From: Pterobdella sp. o SKG-2022
Taxonomy: Eukaryota; Annelida; Clitellata; Hirudinida; Piscicolidae
Direction of reading: 5' to 3'
DNA: 64,000 nucleotides
Assembly: GCA_964035795.1 (NCBI GenBank)
Contig: OZ038322.1
Coordinates: 19,694,674-19,758,673, forward strand
Shown one piece after another: positions 23,150-36,756 of this stretch. How positions within the stretch are numbered: position 1 is the first letter of the stretch; the number at the start of each line of letters is the position of its first letter. A model generated the notes under the pieces. The model was not told the origin of the DNA, made no database searches, and worked only from the letters and a program-made list of their open reading frames with translations. Position numbers and translations under genes: made by a program.

Positions 23150-24880
23150 TTTTTAAGAGTACATTGAAGTGATGATGTTCGTCCTTCGCAGGCGAAGACG
23201 ACCACAACTTCTATCTTCTTCTATTCCTGGGTTTTGTAGGTGCGAAGATGGCTGATCAGGCCTATACTCGCATTGAAAAGCCTTTTACACTTTGGGCAGG
23301 GATATGCTAAAGTAGAAACAAACTGAGAAGCAGTACTCGCTTTTATTTTGCGACGCTGGCGTTTCTGCTTTTGCTCTTCCACACGCTTCGCCTCAAAGCT
23401 CAACACACCTGTGGAGACAGCGCTGAGCCAAGTAGGTCGGACTTGGGCCATTTCTTCCCAGGTGTCAAAATTAATGCCACAGGATTTCAGAGAAGCTTTC
23501 AGTGTGTCCTTGTATTGCTTCCTTTGACCTCCAAGAGAGCTCTTGCCTTCACTCAGCTCACCGTAAAGCAATCGCTTTGGCAGGCGCTCGTCGGGCATTC
23601 TGAATACGTGGCCTGCCCACCTGAGCTGGGACCGCTTGAGAAACGCATGAACGCTCTCCATTTTGGCTCTTTGGAGTACCTCTGTGTCGGGCACTTTGTC
23701 TTGCCATTTGATGTGAAGCAGTTTCCGAAGGCATCGCATGTGGAAAGAGTTCAACTGCCTGGCATGACGACTGTACACAGTCCATGTTTCGCAGGCGTAC
23801 AGCAATGAAGGAAGGACGACAGCACGGTAAACCTTCAGCTTGGTCATAAGATTGATCCCTCTTTTATCCCACACCTCTCTGAGTCTGCCAAAAGTCGAGA
23901 TGGCTTTAGCGATTCTGTAGGATACCTCATCATCGATACTGACAGACCGTGACAGTGTGCTGCCAAGATAAATGAACTTTTCTGTCACTGTAAGCTTCTC
24001 GCCGTTGACCGTGATAACTGGTTCTGAGTGGGGAGCATTAGGGGCAGGCTGGTACATCACTTCAGTTTTCTTGATACTTATTGTCAGACCAAAGTCGTCA
24101 CAGGCTTTGGCAAACCGGTTCATGCTTTCCTGCATTTTAGACTGTGTGCCAATATTCAATGCGCAGTCGTCAGCAAATAAAAAGTCTCGGGCAATGTCTT
24201 TCTGAACTTTCGTTTTTGCCTGAAGCCTACGTAAGTTGAACAGCTTCTCATCAGTTTGGAATTTGTAGTCGACTCCAATGTCACCAGAGCGAAAAGCGTC
24301 AGTCAGCATGGCTGAAAACATCATACTGAAGAGAATTGGAGCAAGAACGCAGCCCTGTTTCACGCCGTTTGTGACTAGAAATGGCTTCGAGTACTTCCCA
24401 TCATCCTGCACGCTGGCTTGCATGCCGTCATGGAACTGCCTGACCATAGTAATAAACTTAGCAGGACAGCCGAACTTGGCCATGATCTCCCAAAGCCCTT
24501 TTCTGCAGACAGTATCGAAGGCCTTCGTCAGGTCTACAAAAGTGGTGTAGAGACCAACGTTTTGCTCTTGACACTTCTTCTGGAGTTGACGTGCTGCGAA
24601 GATCATATCTGCTGTGCTGCGCCTCGGTCTAAACCCACACTGACTTTCAGGCAATAAACCGTCTTCCAGGTGATAAATCAAGCGGTTTAGCAGAATTTTA
24701 GCCAAGATCTTCCCGGCGATAGAGAGTAGCGATATGCCACCATGGTTATCGCACGATTGACGATTGCGCTTGTATAGGTGGACTATAGAAGCATTTTGCG
24801 GAATAAGCTCTTGTTTCCACATAGACTGGAATAGTTCAAAAAGCTTCCTGAAGTACAAGCGATATATCAAGCGAACCAAC
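23150..24880 (-). mobile_element. 5'-truncated LINE with intact reverse transcriptase ORF
   Basis: A non-LTR retrotransposon inserted on the minus strand between MEST and the GPCR. Its GC-richer ORF (24879-23221) runs 552 residues without a break. The start falls inside the RT fingers (NASIVHLYKR, HGGISLLSIAGKILAKILLN), so the endonuclease part is lost. The RT then has QCGFRPRRSTADMI, TTFVDLTKAFDTV, NGVKQGCVLAPILFS and the FADDCAL catalytic box, followed by KFIYLGSTLSRS and RWAGHVFRMPDERLPKRLLY. The C terminus carries a C2H2 zinc finger (CPKCKRLFNASIGLISHLRT), as in several invertebrate LINE families. The first methionine is only the first ATG after truncation. Lack of stops suggests recent insertion. 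The clade is not assigned. Confidence 0.92.
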
Positions 24881-26400
24881 TTTTTTCAATTTTTTATTTA
24901 AAAGAAATAACTAGTAAAGCTTAACGCTATCTTTTTTCTACTATTTAGCTTATAAGAAAAAAAAATATTACTTTTGTTAGAATGATCTTGATAATTAAAC
25001 ATTTATCTCTTTTGTCGTTGGGAAGTTTAAGTTTTAAAATAGTTTAATGAAATTTTGAGAAACATTTATGTACTTTTCAAAATTTTTTTAAAATTGAATA
25101 AATGTTTACTTATTAGACAGAAGCATTTTTAAGTTAGTTTTTCACAAAAATAACTTCATTTGAAAACTGTTTCATTTTGAAATAAGAAAATTTTAATTGC
25201 TATAATGCAGACAGAAAGGCATAATTTTCGCCATTAATCAAACGAGTAACTCGTTTTGTTGAAAATAATTTCGTGAATGAAATGAATTTACGACTAGATC
25301 ATTTAAAACTTTGATAAGAATTTCATTAGATTATAAAGTTAATGATTTATTAATAAATGAATATTAAGGAAACAGGGTAAAAACTTTATTTTGCGCGCAT
25401 TAGAGCCTATAAACGTTCCTTTTTTTCACATCAAATTGTTTATTAATTAAAGTTATGGATGATAAATTATCTACTGAAGTTTTTTCTACTGCTTATTGAG
25501 ACTTCACTTGTGGACAATTTTAAATTTATTTTTGTACAAAAATTCTTAAATAGTGAAGTGTTAGTAATTTTATAAATTTGAAAAATTTTCTAAACTTTTT
25601 TTTGAAAACTTCAAAGTTGTGGTATACTTCGAATTAACATTATATTGACGATTTCTACAAAAAAGCTCTTGGTTCTCAGTTTAAAAACATCAAATTCGAG
25701 TGCTAAGAATTATTCTACTCCAAGTTGAATTTAAGCTTTAAAACTCAATCAAATTAAGCATTCATGATAGGAATAATAAAAATAAAAACCGTTGTAAATG
25801 TATTCCAAAAACTGTTTTAGTGACGGCAAACTTAGTGGGTTCCATGAATTAATCCAAAATTACTGAAAACTGGACTCTTAAGCAGGTTGAATAATTTATC
25901 AAAACTGTTTAATGTGTTGTACTTACATTTTTCCAAGTTTTTTTCGTAGAAAAATAATTTTTCAAAATTTTGCTAGTTCTTTTTGAAAGCGGATTATGTA
26001 AAATTTTTTTGCTTTGAATTTTTGAAATAATCCAATTTTAAATATTTTTATTAACAAAGATTTACTTCAAAAAGTTAATTTAAAAGACTAGTGAAAATTT
26101 TTTTATTTCCACATTAATAAAGTCTAAAAAGTGCATTGCATGGAGCCCCACAAATGTATTGATTCGGTAAATATATGGACAGCTAATGTGAAAAATACTT
26201 CATTAGTTCAAAAAAAGTTGATTTTCAAGTAAAAATGAAACATAACTTCAATTGGAAGAATTATGTAAAACAAGTTTTTTCAATGTTTTCGAAAAACCAC
26301 ATATAATAAATATTTCTTTTTCATAATAACTTCCTTCTCAGAAAAAATGAAATTTATTAAGAGAGTTTCAGATTTATAAATTAATTACGTTTGTGTTTTC
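24880..26400. other. intergenic DNA upstream of GPCR gene
   Basis: This is AT-rich sequence with no recognisable exon or repeat. The GPCR promoter and any 5' noncoding exon should lie here, but no motif stands out. Confidence 0.55.
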
Positions 26401-29400
26401 ATGTTGATGATCAATGATTTATGGAATAAAAAAAGGAAACTAACTTTGAACTTATCAAAAAAATCATTCACAGATAATAAAACTTGCCAAATGTCTAGTC
26501 AACCTTCATCAACTCTTGCCTCATTAATTATCACAAAAAATACTCGTGAAATTTCAACTACTACCAACGAAGAATTCAATAATGAATACGTAACCCAATA
26601 TTACCTAAGCTTGATAGTACCGATTTTATTTGGTTTTATTGTGCTAGTAGGTTTCACAGGAAATGTGATGGTGATAGGGTCGGTCTTACTCAATCGCCAA
26701 ATGAGAAGCACAACTAATCTTCTTATTATACATTTAGCTTTGGCTGATATATTGTTCATAATCTTCTGTGTCCCCTTTACTGCTGTCTCATACGCTATAA
26801 CGATCTGGCCTTTTGGGGACATATGGTGTAAGGTATGTAATTTCTTTAATATAATCTATTCAATGAAATAACTTGAAAAAACAAAGTAGCGTCAAATGCT
26901 TTGATTTTTCGATCTAAAATTTTTTGTATTGTGACTATTTTTATTTTAAATGAAGTTTTATTACTTTCCACTCAAGTTCAATTAACCTGTTTTGATTCAT
27001 CTCTATGCGAAATAAAATTATTTTTAAAATCAAATTCTATATCAAAATTTTATTTGATAAATTGATGAAGTTCAATCAAAAATTTTAGAATTCACTTTGC
27101 AATAATTAATTGTTTCGTTTTTGAATATTTTAACACGAAAATTAATCTAGGCTTTCATACTACAATTTTTCATTTTTTTTCACATTTTTTCCATGTTATA
27201 AAATGTTAAGTTAAAAAATGAATATTAAATAATCATAAACAATTTTTTTGCAAAAAAAGCAAAAGTTGAACTTCTAGAAAGAAAAATATTTTTTGGCAAG
27301 GATTAAAGTATATTTACAACATTAGGTTTATGCAAAAGTCTCACTCAGCTGTAGAAATCTTCTTTATTTCAACACAAACTATGAAAAAAAATACTTTTTC
27401 AATTTTCAGAAACATTATCTCATTCATTAATTTTCCAAATAACATGTAATATTAATAATTGAAAAAGCTTATTGAATCGTGTCTGTATCTTTCGAGTTTT
27501 GTAATTATATAGCAAGATCAGGTGTAGAATTTTGATTAATAGTTTTTATCAAAAAAAAACAATAATTTGTATTAATTTCACATAAGGTAAGTGGAAGGAT
27601 TCATTTAATACACAAAATGTGACTTGATTAAAAACATTCAATAACGTGCTCATCAAATGATTATTGGTCAAATAGAATTTCAATAATAATTACTTTGGGA
27701 ATATGTATGAAAATAAAAATACTTTAAAAAAAGAAAACTCATTATAAGCTTTTCGTATATATATTTGATGCTTTGGCACGTAATCACAAAAGTAAAACTA
27801 ATTTAAACTACTTGTGATAATCAGCTGAAAAGATTTTTACATTTTGAAACGTATACAAAAACACAATTCTAAAACGAATTAATAAGGTACACTTAAAAAA
27901 TTTCATTTTGAAATATTTGGTAAAGGTTGAATGTTATCTAAGCACATAAATCTCAATGTTTTTCTTCATAGTCATTAAGACCTACGCAAAATTAGTGTCG
28001 ATATTACTGGTTATTATATTTTTAAGATTCGTTTGAACTTACACAAATTAGAACCATTTCAGAGAAGTTCAAAAGATAATTTGGTTCATTTAAAAATATG
28101 TTCAAATAGAACCAAAAAAAATGGTTGTTTAAAGTAGTTTGAAATATGTAATTTGGGAACAAGCAAATTCGATTAAAGAAGATGAAAAAAAAAGCTTCAA
28201 TGATGAAGCACACCAAAATCGTATAAATGTCATATTGAAAATTTCCAAAAAAAATGTTCGAATTTTAATTATTCTCAGAGTTGAGCTAAAGATTGAGAAA
28301 ATAAATTTATCTTCAAAGGTTTATGCAAAAACCAATGTCTTTGATCTAATTGTTTTTAAGCACATATTGCTATACTTTGAACTCTGGAAAAAAATTTTTA
28401 TATTTTTTTACAAATTTTAAAATAATTTTCAAATAAAATCAAAAACTGTTACTTTTTGAGAATATTTCTTAATAATTCATCTTTATGGCAGGTAAAACAT
28501 TTTAGTTTTGTAAATTAGAGAAAACCCTTCTTCAAGATAGAGTGATACTCATAAAAAGGTAATTCACTAACTTTTTGAAAGATTTCTCGAAAAAAAGTGT
28601 TTGAACTGACTTAGTTTTGCAGAGTATAACATGTGACCAATAACACAGAGTTCAAAAATAAATTTATCAATTTATTTACTTCCAAGACAAATTTTCTATT
28701 TTGACATTCACTATAAGTTATGAAAAAATTTAATTAATTGAAAATTAGAAGCAAAACTAACGTAAAATACAAAAGTATTTTTTTTTTGATAGTATTAAAT
28801 TATTGATGCGAAAAAGTAAAAACCAATAGATAAAAAACCAAAAATATCAATTTTTTCAGATTATGTTAACAAAATCTTGTAAAATATTTAACTTGAAATA
28901 GTTGTATTCATAAGTAAGCTTTTCACCAAAAAGTACAAAAAATAATATCAAAGTTATTTTTAGCTCAAATAGAAAATTCATTTTTCAGCTGAGTGTGTCC
29001 TATGAACATATTATTATTATTATTATTAAGATTTTTATAGCGCACAGTTATCAATTCAATATTGCTTCAGAGGCGCTCAAGGTTTGTAAGAGATTATGAC
29101 TGGGGATGTTTATGGTATAAGTGAGTTTTCAAAAGTTTGCGAAAGTTCATGAGAGAAGGCGATGAGCGTAAGTTAGAAGGAAGTAAATTCCACAGACGTG
29201 GAGGCTGGTGAGAAAAAGAGCGACTAGTAAACAAGCCTGAAGAAACAGGTTGATGAAGCTGGAGACCAGAGTGCAAGGATCTGAGTGATTGACGTGTGTG
29301 TCTGATTGACAAAAGATCAAAAAGATAAGCAGGTTGTTCAAGCTTGAGAGTACATGCAATGAGCCAAAGTAATTTAAACTTGCATCTTTGGGAGACACGT

Positions 29401-32400
29401 AGCCAGTGCAAACGATCAAAACAGTCGCTGGAAGAGCTGAAATAATCAGCTTGAAAAACCATCTTGGCCACGTGGTTTTAGAGGGCTTGAAGTTTGAATA
29501 AAAGATAGTTTGGCTGCCCGCAAAAAAGAGAATTACAGTAGTCCAATCTGGAAAGAACTAGTGAGATAGAGGGCATTAGCAGTGGAAAGAGGTAAGAATT
29601 TGCGTACTTGTTTTATGGCATAGATATGAAAATTGGAAGATTGGATTATTTGAGAAATAAAGTGAGCAAAGTTTAAATTTGAATCTAAGGTGACACCTAA
29701 GATTTTGAGCTTGAAAGATATAGGAAGTGTGGTGCCGTTGAGAGTTACCACAGAAGGTAGATTGTATTTTGCTAAAAGATGATAGCTGCCGACAAACATC
29801 ACCTCACTTTTAGTAGGATTTAGTTTCAGTTGGCTTTGGGAAAAACAAAAGTTTAGAGCTGAAAGATAACTGGATAATTTAAGGAGAGTGGGGCTAGGAT
29901 CTGGGTAAGAGACTCCGGTGAAAAGAGTGATGTCATCAGCGAACTGGTGAAAAAGCAAGTCGTGCTGTACAATAATGCTACACATGGGTGATGTATAAAG
30001 AAACAAGAGGATTGGTCCTAGAACGGAGCCCTGCGGCACGCCTGAGTTGAGTGATGTAAGAGAAGAGAAATTGTTTTTTAACGAACTGAGAACGTTGGGA
30101 AAGGTAAGAGCGGAACCAAGAAAGAGCGAGATCAGAAATATTAAAGTGTCTATTCAAAATATCAATTAAGTTATTGTGATCGACAGAGTCAAAAGCAGCA
30201 GAAAGGTCTAGCGAAACCAAAACGGCCGCATGTCCAGTAGCGCAGATGTTGCGAAGACTGTCAGTGAGGCGTAAGAGTGTGGTTTCTGCTGAGTGGTGCT
30301 TGTGATATGCTGATTGGAAAGGATTAAAATTAGGAGATGATGAAACGTGAGAAGTTATTCTGGAATGAACGAGTCTTTCGATAATTTTTGAAATGGTGCT
30401 CAAGTTAGAAATAGGGCGGTAGTTCGAAGGAATGGCTTTCTTAACCAAAGGGAGAACTTGTGCTGTTTTAAAGGAGGCGGGAAATATTGCTTGTGAAAAA
30501 GACAAGTTGGTAAGTTTGGAAATTATTGGAGCAAAGAGGTGAGAAGAGCGTTTTAAAGTGGATGTGGGGATTAAGTCTAATGGAGAAGATTTGTTGGGTA
30601 AAGAGCGAATTAGCCTACTCACTTCTTCAATACTGACCAATGAAAAATAAGAAAGTGGTGTTCGATTGTCTAGTAGAATAGGGTCTGTGCAGCGCAAAAT
30701 GGACGTTGGCAAAGATTTGTGAATAAGAGCGATTTTCTCTAAAAAAGCTACTAAAGGTATTCACAAGATTGATAGCTTCTGAAGAGCTGCGTGGCGGAGA
30801 AGAAGGAGATCTATGTAGGATGGAGTTGGCAGTTTTCCAAAAGACTTTTGAGTTTGGTTTGACAGATGCAAGCATGTTGTTGAAATAATCAGCACGGGAT
30901 TTAAAGATGAGAGCGCGAGCAGTCTTCCGAGATTCCTTGAGGGCAGCAAGAAACCTGGCTGAAACAGGCTTGGATGACCTTAACAATAAAGAAATTTTTC
31001 TCTTAAATTTTCGTCTTTTTCTTTTGGCGGCAATGGCATCAGTGGATAGCTTGTGATGGGAGTGACTGCTGGGGCGAAAGATGTGGGTGCGAAAAGGGGC
31101 ATGGTGGTCGATAAGTGGTTGAAAAGAGTTGTTCATTGTTGTAAGAAACTCTTTAACTGGAACATCAGAAAGGTTAGTTAGTGTATTATGGATATGTCAG
31201 AGATCTTTCTAGAAGACAGCATCATCAAAGTTTTCAAAAGAGCGGGAAATTACAATGCGAAGGGGAAGGCGAGGAGAAGCGAGGTTGAGACTGCATAAAA
31301 TAAGATAGTGATCGGAGTCAAAAGTTTCTCTGCCGATTTCTTGTATGAGATGACTGTTAGGTTTTGGAGTAATGATGAGGTCAAGGATGTTACCAAGTCT
31401 GTGGGTGGTGAAGTCTGTGCTGGACCAGCTCGACTTCACGTAAAAAAGCACTAAGCGGGTTGTCATGAGACGTACAATTTGGGGTGTTGAAATCATCAGC
31501 CAATATAAAATTTGAAGAAGGAGAATAATAAAATAGAAATGAGACGTGAGCTCGCCGATAAAATTGCCGGTGTTTGGAAGACGGTAGATCACCGATAGAA
31601 ACAAACAGTGTGACGAAAAAGACACTGGCTGTCAATGATTCAAAAGAAGAGTGGGACGGGGATTTAATGGCATCCAATCTAATGGAGTTTCTGGAAATTA
31701 CAGAAATACCTCCACCTCGTTTACCAATGGGTCGGTGTGAGTGCAAGACATGAAAGCCATGAGGCACAATGTCATATTTTGTGACATTGTCTGCGTTTTC
31801 AGGAATCCAAATTTCTGTCAAAGCAATAATGTCAAGTTTAAGAGAAAGGATAGTATCGAGTATAATAGAAGATTTACTACGAGTAGACCTAGGATTGAGG
31901 AGAGCGAATTTAGTAGACAAAGGTACATTGAACATAAGGCTTAGTTACAAAATAGTTTCGAAAGTTGAATTACAACAGGAAAAGATTATAGTTTGTCAGT
32001 GAGTTTTGAAATTTTTGCGAAACATCTTTTAAGTAACTTGATAATAAAAATTTCATCAATTTATAATATATACAATTGCAAAAATTCAGAAAAGTGATTT
32101 AACTCAAGCAAAAACTAAAAAATGAAACTCATTAATTGAACGACTAAACCATTATGGAAGCCCAATAAGATTAGCCAGTGTCTGTCGTTTGTTAATGCAA
32201 ATTTTAGAAACAAGATATTGAAGTTAAATCAAATAACATGTTCATTTTTGTTCAAACGTGTGGAGATCGATGTTTTGATCAGAATTTATTCTAAGCAATG
32301 ATTTCCTTTCAAGTTTACTTCAAAGTTGAAGGTTTGTTTAGGATCCAAATGAAAAATAATTTGCAAAGCATTGGCTTTTATTTTGCACTAAAATGTTTTA

Positions 32401-35400
32401 AGTTTTCTAAATAGTTTGTTTTTGAGTCAAAAAGTACTTGAAAATATTTTTTTTTTAATTTATATGAATGCAAAATGCAAATTAAAAAAAAAAGTTATTT
32501 TTATTTTGACGAAAAACACGGTCAAAAGGACAAGATATTTAAAATGTACTTTGCATGCAAAAGCCTAGGGCATTGATTCACTTGAAAGTTATGTCTAATA
32601 CCAACGGATCCTTCAAAACTTGGGCAAATAATAAACTGAGCTTTGATTGATTTTTCCTCTATTTCTATTGATTAGCTATATAAAAACATGAGCTAAGTTA
32701 CCCTTAATATGAATTAAGCTTTTTAAATGTTTTTTAAACACTGAATTAAGTGTATTTTTCCATTTTATTCAGAGAATATAGTTGAAAAATTAACATCAAA
32801 TAATATACAAAAAAACTGTATGCAGAAAATTTATAGTTGAAAACTTTTACTAAATTTTTATCCTAAAGTTGATGAAATGCATTTAAAATTCATATTTTCA
32901 TCATGAATATATGTATGTTATACAAATTAATTATTAGATATACCATTACATGAATATGGTGACGGCAATAACATCCGTTTATACTCTAGTTCTCATGTCC
33001 CTTGATCGTTATCTCGCTGTTTGCCATCCTATCAGATCTATAGACATGAGGTAATTTTGCACTTTTCTCGTCGAAAATGTTTTTATAGTAATGTCTAAAC
33101 TTGTTTTTGACAGTAAGATGAAATGTGAATAAATTCAATGTGAATTTCATTATAATTTTTTTTCCAAGTTTACTTGAAACTTAATTTTTCAATTTATTTC
33201 GAGTAATCGAATTACCTGAAAAAAATTTTAAAACTTATATTAAAATCAAAAACATTTACATTTTTTTCACAATTATCATGAACAAATATGTTATATTAAA
33301 AGCATTCAAATGCTTTTTAATGTCATTAGTAAATAACATTATCAAATATGAAAGATCTCCGACCAATACGTTGCTTGCCATCTGGGTTGTGACAGGGATC
33401 ATTGTGATTTCCCTTCTGCCACTCCTACAAAACTTCGCTTGCTTCCAGTTTGCTGAAGGAGTTTACAGGTATCAGTTAATATTTTTTATTTAGAAAATAA
33501 TTGAAACAAGGTCCATAAAGTTTAAGCCCATAAAAATGGTTTTTTTTATGTGTATTGGTCTCGCAGTTATGTGGGTTGAACTTTATAAAGACGGTACTTA
33601 TCAAATAGGACTTTCTAAAAAATTTATTCATAGATTTTCATTTAATAAAAAACTAATTTTCAGAAACAGTTTCCTTACCTGAAAATAAACTGTTTATTAG
33701 ATTTAATTGCGGTTTAGCTTCACAGTGCATGTTGAATGGTGCTGGTTATATGATTTAATAAAGGCATTTTTATGGGTTTTTCTGTTGAATAATTTTGTTT
33801 TAAAGGTTATGTAAGTAAATTTTGACTATTTTAATAGTTCGAATTTTTAGTTTCTGAGAATTATAAAGTTTCGGAACAATTTCATATAAATTTTTTTTTC
33901 CACAAGTCTTAAGCCTTATTGTCAATTACGCAAAGTTTTTGAACATTTTCTTTTAAAAAAAACATTAACTCAATACGCACTTTGCTGATTCAATAATAAT
34001 TTATAGCAAATAAAAGCTTATCTTTATGTTAAAGTTCGCATTCTTTTGGCTCGATTGCAGTGTTTTCAGTGCATGAGAACTTCAAAACAATTTTTCTCGT
34101 ATTTTGGCTTGAAAATTAAAACTTGGAGCTAGATCTATAAATGCACACGTTTTTTCAAAATTATTTTCAATAATATTATTTCTTAGATATAAAAGTCAAT
34201 CATATACAGTTTTTAGATTATTTGAAACAAATTGATTTATATTCATGGCGGGAAAACACATTTTTTTAATGAAAACATGACTTAAATTCAAAATTGGTAC
34301 AATTTTAGAAAGATTAAAAAACTTGAATTGAATTTTCAACTTTTTGCGTGAAAAAAATTTGTAAAAACAAAGAAAAAATTAATTTTCTAATCAATTTTGT
34401 GTTGCTCGAAACTTCAAAAATAATAAACTAATGGAAGTGCTCATAGAATTTTTTTTGAAAAACTTAAGTCCAGCTGTTTTTATTGAATTAGTGTTAATTT
34501 TTCATTGAACAGTTTTTAAATAAGAATTTTTTTGATAATCATATTTTGAAATATATTCTCCATTGATTTAATCATTCAGTAACTCAGTGAAATCATGGTG
34601 TTTTTGTAGCATCGGTATTTTATCATTAAAATATATGATAAAACATCTCAAATTATTTTCTGTTGATTCAGGGAATATTTCGAATCATTTAAATAAATTC
34701 TTGCATTTCAATATAGCCTTCCCAAACAAAAATCCCCTCATTGTAGCATTTTATTATTTCAATCGTTAATTTCCCATTAGTGGTGACAAATTGTTGTTTG
34801 CATAATGGGTTCGTTTTTTTTGAACAAACATTTTCCAAAAAAATTAAAAAATTTTTTTTGATTCAAAAGAACATGAGAGTTTGACATTTTTAAGTGCAGT
34901 TTTTTGTATTATGAGAAACAATTTTAATTTAGAAAATAATTTTTTGAAAACAACGTCGTCTTTTTATTAACTCATGTTATTTTTAAAATGATGAAAAATG
35001 CTTGAATAGCATCCGTGGGCTCATGCTTGCAATGGCTTCAATAACTTCATGAAGTAGTTTATTTGATTTTTGTACCCTTCCTTTAGGATTTTTGGTGAAA
35101 AATATGATCTTTCGACTTCATTTTAATGGACCAATGTGTCATTAAGCGTAGAAAAAAATATATAGAAAATTTTACATAGAAAGTTCAATAGAAAAAGCGG
35201 AGACAAAACGTTTATTTAATTCTTAAAATTTTATCTTGAAGTTTTTGCAATTTTTTTTATTGAACTTCTAATTTTTTTATGTATTCCATTAAAGCGATTG
35301 AAATATTTGTACTAAAAATTTGAAGCTCTTATTGAATTCCATCATGCAAACGTTATGCCGAAATATAAATCAATTTCAGTCATTTTAAACTTAATTACAA

Positions 35401-36392
35401 ATACTAAATTCGAAATTCAATCATTTTTGAAATTCAAATTTTAACTCCACTTTGAAATTTTATCAAGTTAAAATGCCTTACAGATGTGTGAACGTAAAAA
35501 TAAAAAACGATCCAATCCATCATAAAATCTTCCAAGCTTGTTTTTTTGCATTTGGATTTGCTCTTCCTCTTGGTCTTGTTTGCTTGTTGTATGGACTGAT
35601 GCTACGAAGACTTTTGTACGGTGGAATGCGGAATCGAAGAATGACTGAAAAAAACAATCAAAATAATAAAAAAAGGGTCAGTAGAATTAAAAATTCAATT
35701 TTTATTAGTTTCTTCACAATGAATAATTGAATTGAAAATGATGATTTTGTGTGACTTTCAATAAAAAGTTTCTAAACCAAATTACTGAAACTTGTTGAAA
35801 TTCAAATTAGATTGAAATATTATCAAATAAAACTCTATAAAAAGTTCTAAAACTTGTGTTTGCAATCTAAATGTCAGAATAAAATTCATCTTTGATTAAA
35901 TTCCGTTTCATTTACTAATTTTCAATAAAGTTTCAATTCATTCTACAGATTACTCGTTTGGTAGTTGTTGTGGTTACTACATTTGCTTTATGTTGGCTAC
36001 CCATTCATATAATATTTCTTATACAAGCTAGCAACCGGAGAAATCTTAACGATGGAAATGACGATGAAGAAGAAAGCGATGAGTTAGTTTCACTGCAGAT
36101 TGTTGCTCAATGTTTGGCTTATTTGAACAGTTGCATGAATCCTATTTTGTATGCATTTCTTTCCGAGCAGTTTCGTAAAAGTTTTCTCAGTTTATTCGAA
36201 AGATGTCGCACCAAAAAGCAAAATAATCGTTTCAACGAAATAAGACAATTTCAAACTAAATCGGCGACTAAAGTACCTACACCAAAAGAAGAAATTAAAC
36301 TTCTAGAAGCAAATGAACCTCAACACACTTCAGGCAAAAATGCTTCTAAGGAAGAGAGGTTGCTTGAAACCACTGAAAACAAACAACTCTAA
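26401..36392 (+). CDS. Class A GPCR, allatostatin-A/galanin receptor-like
   Basis: This is a seven-helix neuropeptide receptor of the plasma membrane. Five exons, 26401-26832, 32938-33050, 33355-33468, 35484-35676 and 35949-36392, join in phase to 431 residues. TM1 has GNVM, TM2 LALAD (Asp116), Cys143 precedes TM3, and TM3 ends in MSLDRYLAVCHPIRS (DRY 167-169). TM4 holds the conserved Trp, loop 2 the partner Cys (YRC), TM6 FALCWLP and TM7 CMNPILYAFLSEQFRKSF. The signatures WPFGDIWCK, SVYTLVLMSLDR and TRLVVVVVTTFALCWLPIHI are closest to allatostatin-A and galanin receptors; other neuropeptide subfamilies are less likely. The extracellular tail has NLS and NKT glycosylation sites if the first ATG is used; an in-frame ATG at 26491 would drop both. 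Intron 1 (6.1 kb) carries an L2-like LINE. The ligand is unknown. Confidence 0.94.
26833..29009. other. GPCR intron 1, 5' part
   Basis: Very AT-rich intron sequence. No exon, RNA gene or repeat is recognised before the LINE at 29010. Confidence 0.55.
29010..31965 (-). mobile_element. L2-like LINE, nearly full coding span but frame-broken
   Basis: A non-LTR retrotransposon lies antisense in GPCR intron 1. Read on the minus strand, the order is endonuclease (31935-31209: LDIIALTEIWIPENAD, GKRGGGISVISR, DSDHYLILCSLNL), then reverse transcriptase (30712-29533: NYRPISNLSTISKIIERLVH, YHKHHSAETTLLRL, SLDLSAAFDSVDH, PQGSVLGPILLFL, FADDITLF), then a C-terminal domain (29471-29094: PRLWNLLPSNLRSSPSLMNF). 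The coding capacity is split among several frames, so at least four frame breaks exist and the copy is inactive. The 3' end carries tgtgcgctataaaaatctta followed by a (taa)n tail, the typical L2 ending. Its GC content is above that of the intron. Assignment to L2 within the CR1/L2 group rests on these motifs and on the tail. Confidence 0.92.
31966..32937. other. GPCR intron 1, 3' part
   Basis: AT-rich intron sequence between the LINE and exon 2; nothing recognisable. Confidence 0.5.
33469..35483. other. GPCR intron 3, no recognisable feature
   Basis: This is a two-kilobase AT-rich intron splitting the arginine codon of the second extracellular loop (TAC-AG|A-TGT). No exon or repeat is seen. 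Confidence 0.6.
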
Positions 36393-36756
36393 GAAGAATA
36401 AGTTTGGAGAAAGAAATAGAAAAAGAATGATCAAACATCATATTCATATCTTAAAATTCTGTTGTAATTTGAAAAATTTTTTGAGAATGCTTTATAATGG
36501 AGTCTTCAATGTATTTTTTGTATGAATTACTTTATTCAAAAGGTTTTTTGAACAAAATTAGCTGAAACCTGAAATGTGAACAAAGCATTTTTTTAGAATT
36601 GTTTCTTATTCCAAGTAATCCTTTGAATAAGCGATATCTATTGTGAACAAGTAGAAAATTAGGTTTAGTTTATGGAATTTTTGATTAAAAGCATAAAATT
36701 AATATTTTCAGTTTTTCATTAAGAATTTTTAAGAAGAAAAAATTTTTTTATTCATA

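Noticed and set aside
23371..24657. Plus-strand ORFs of 77-145 codons
   Set aside because: They are antisense shadows of the LINE reverse transcriptase frame on the minus strand.
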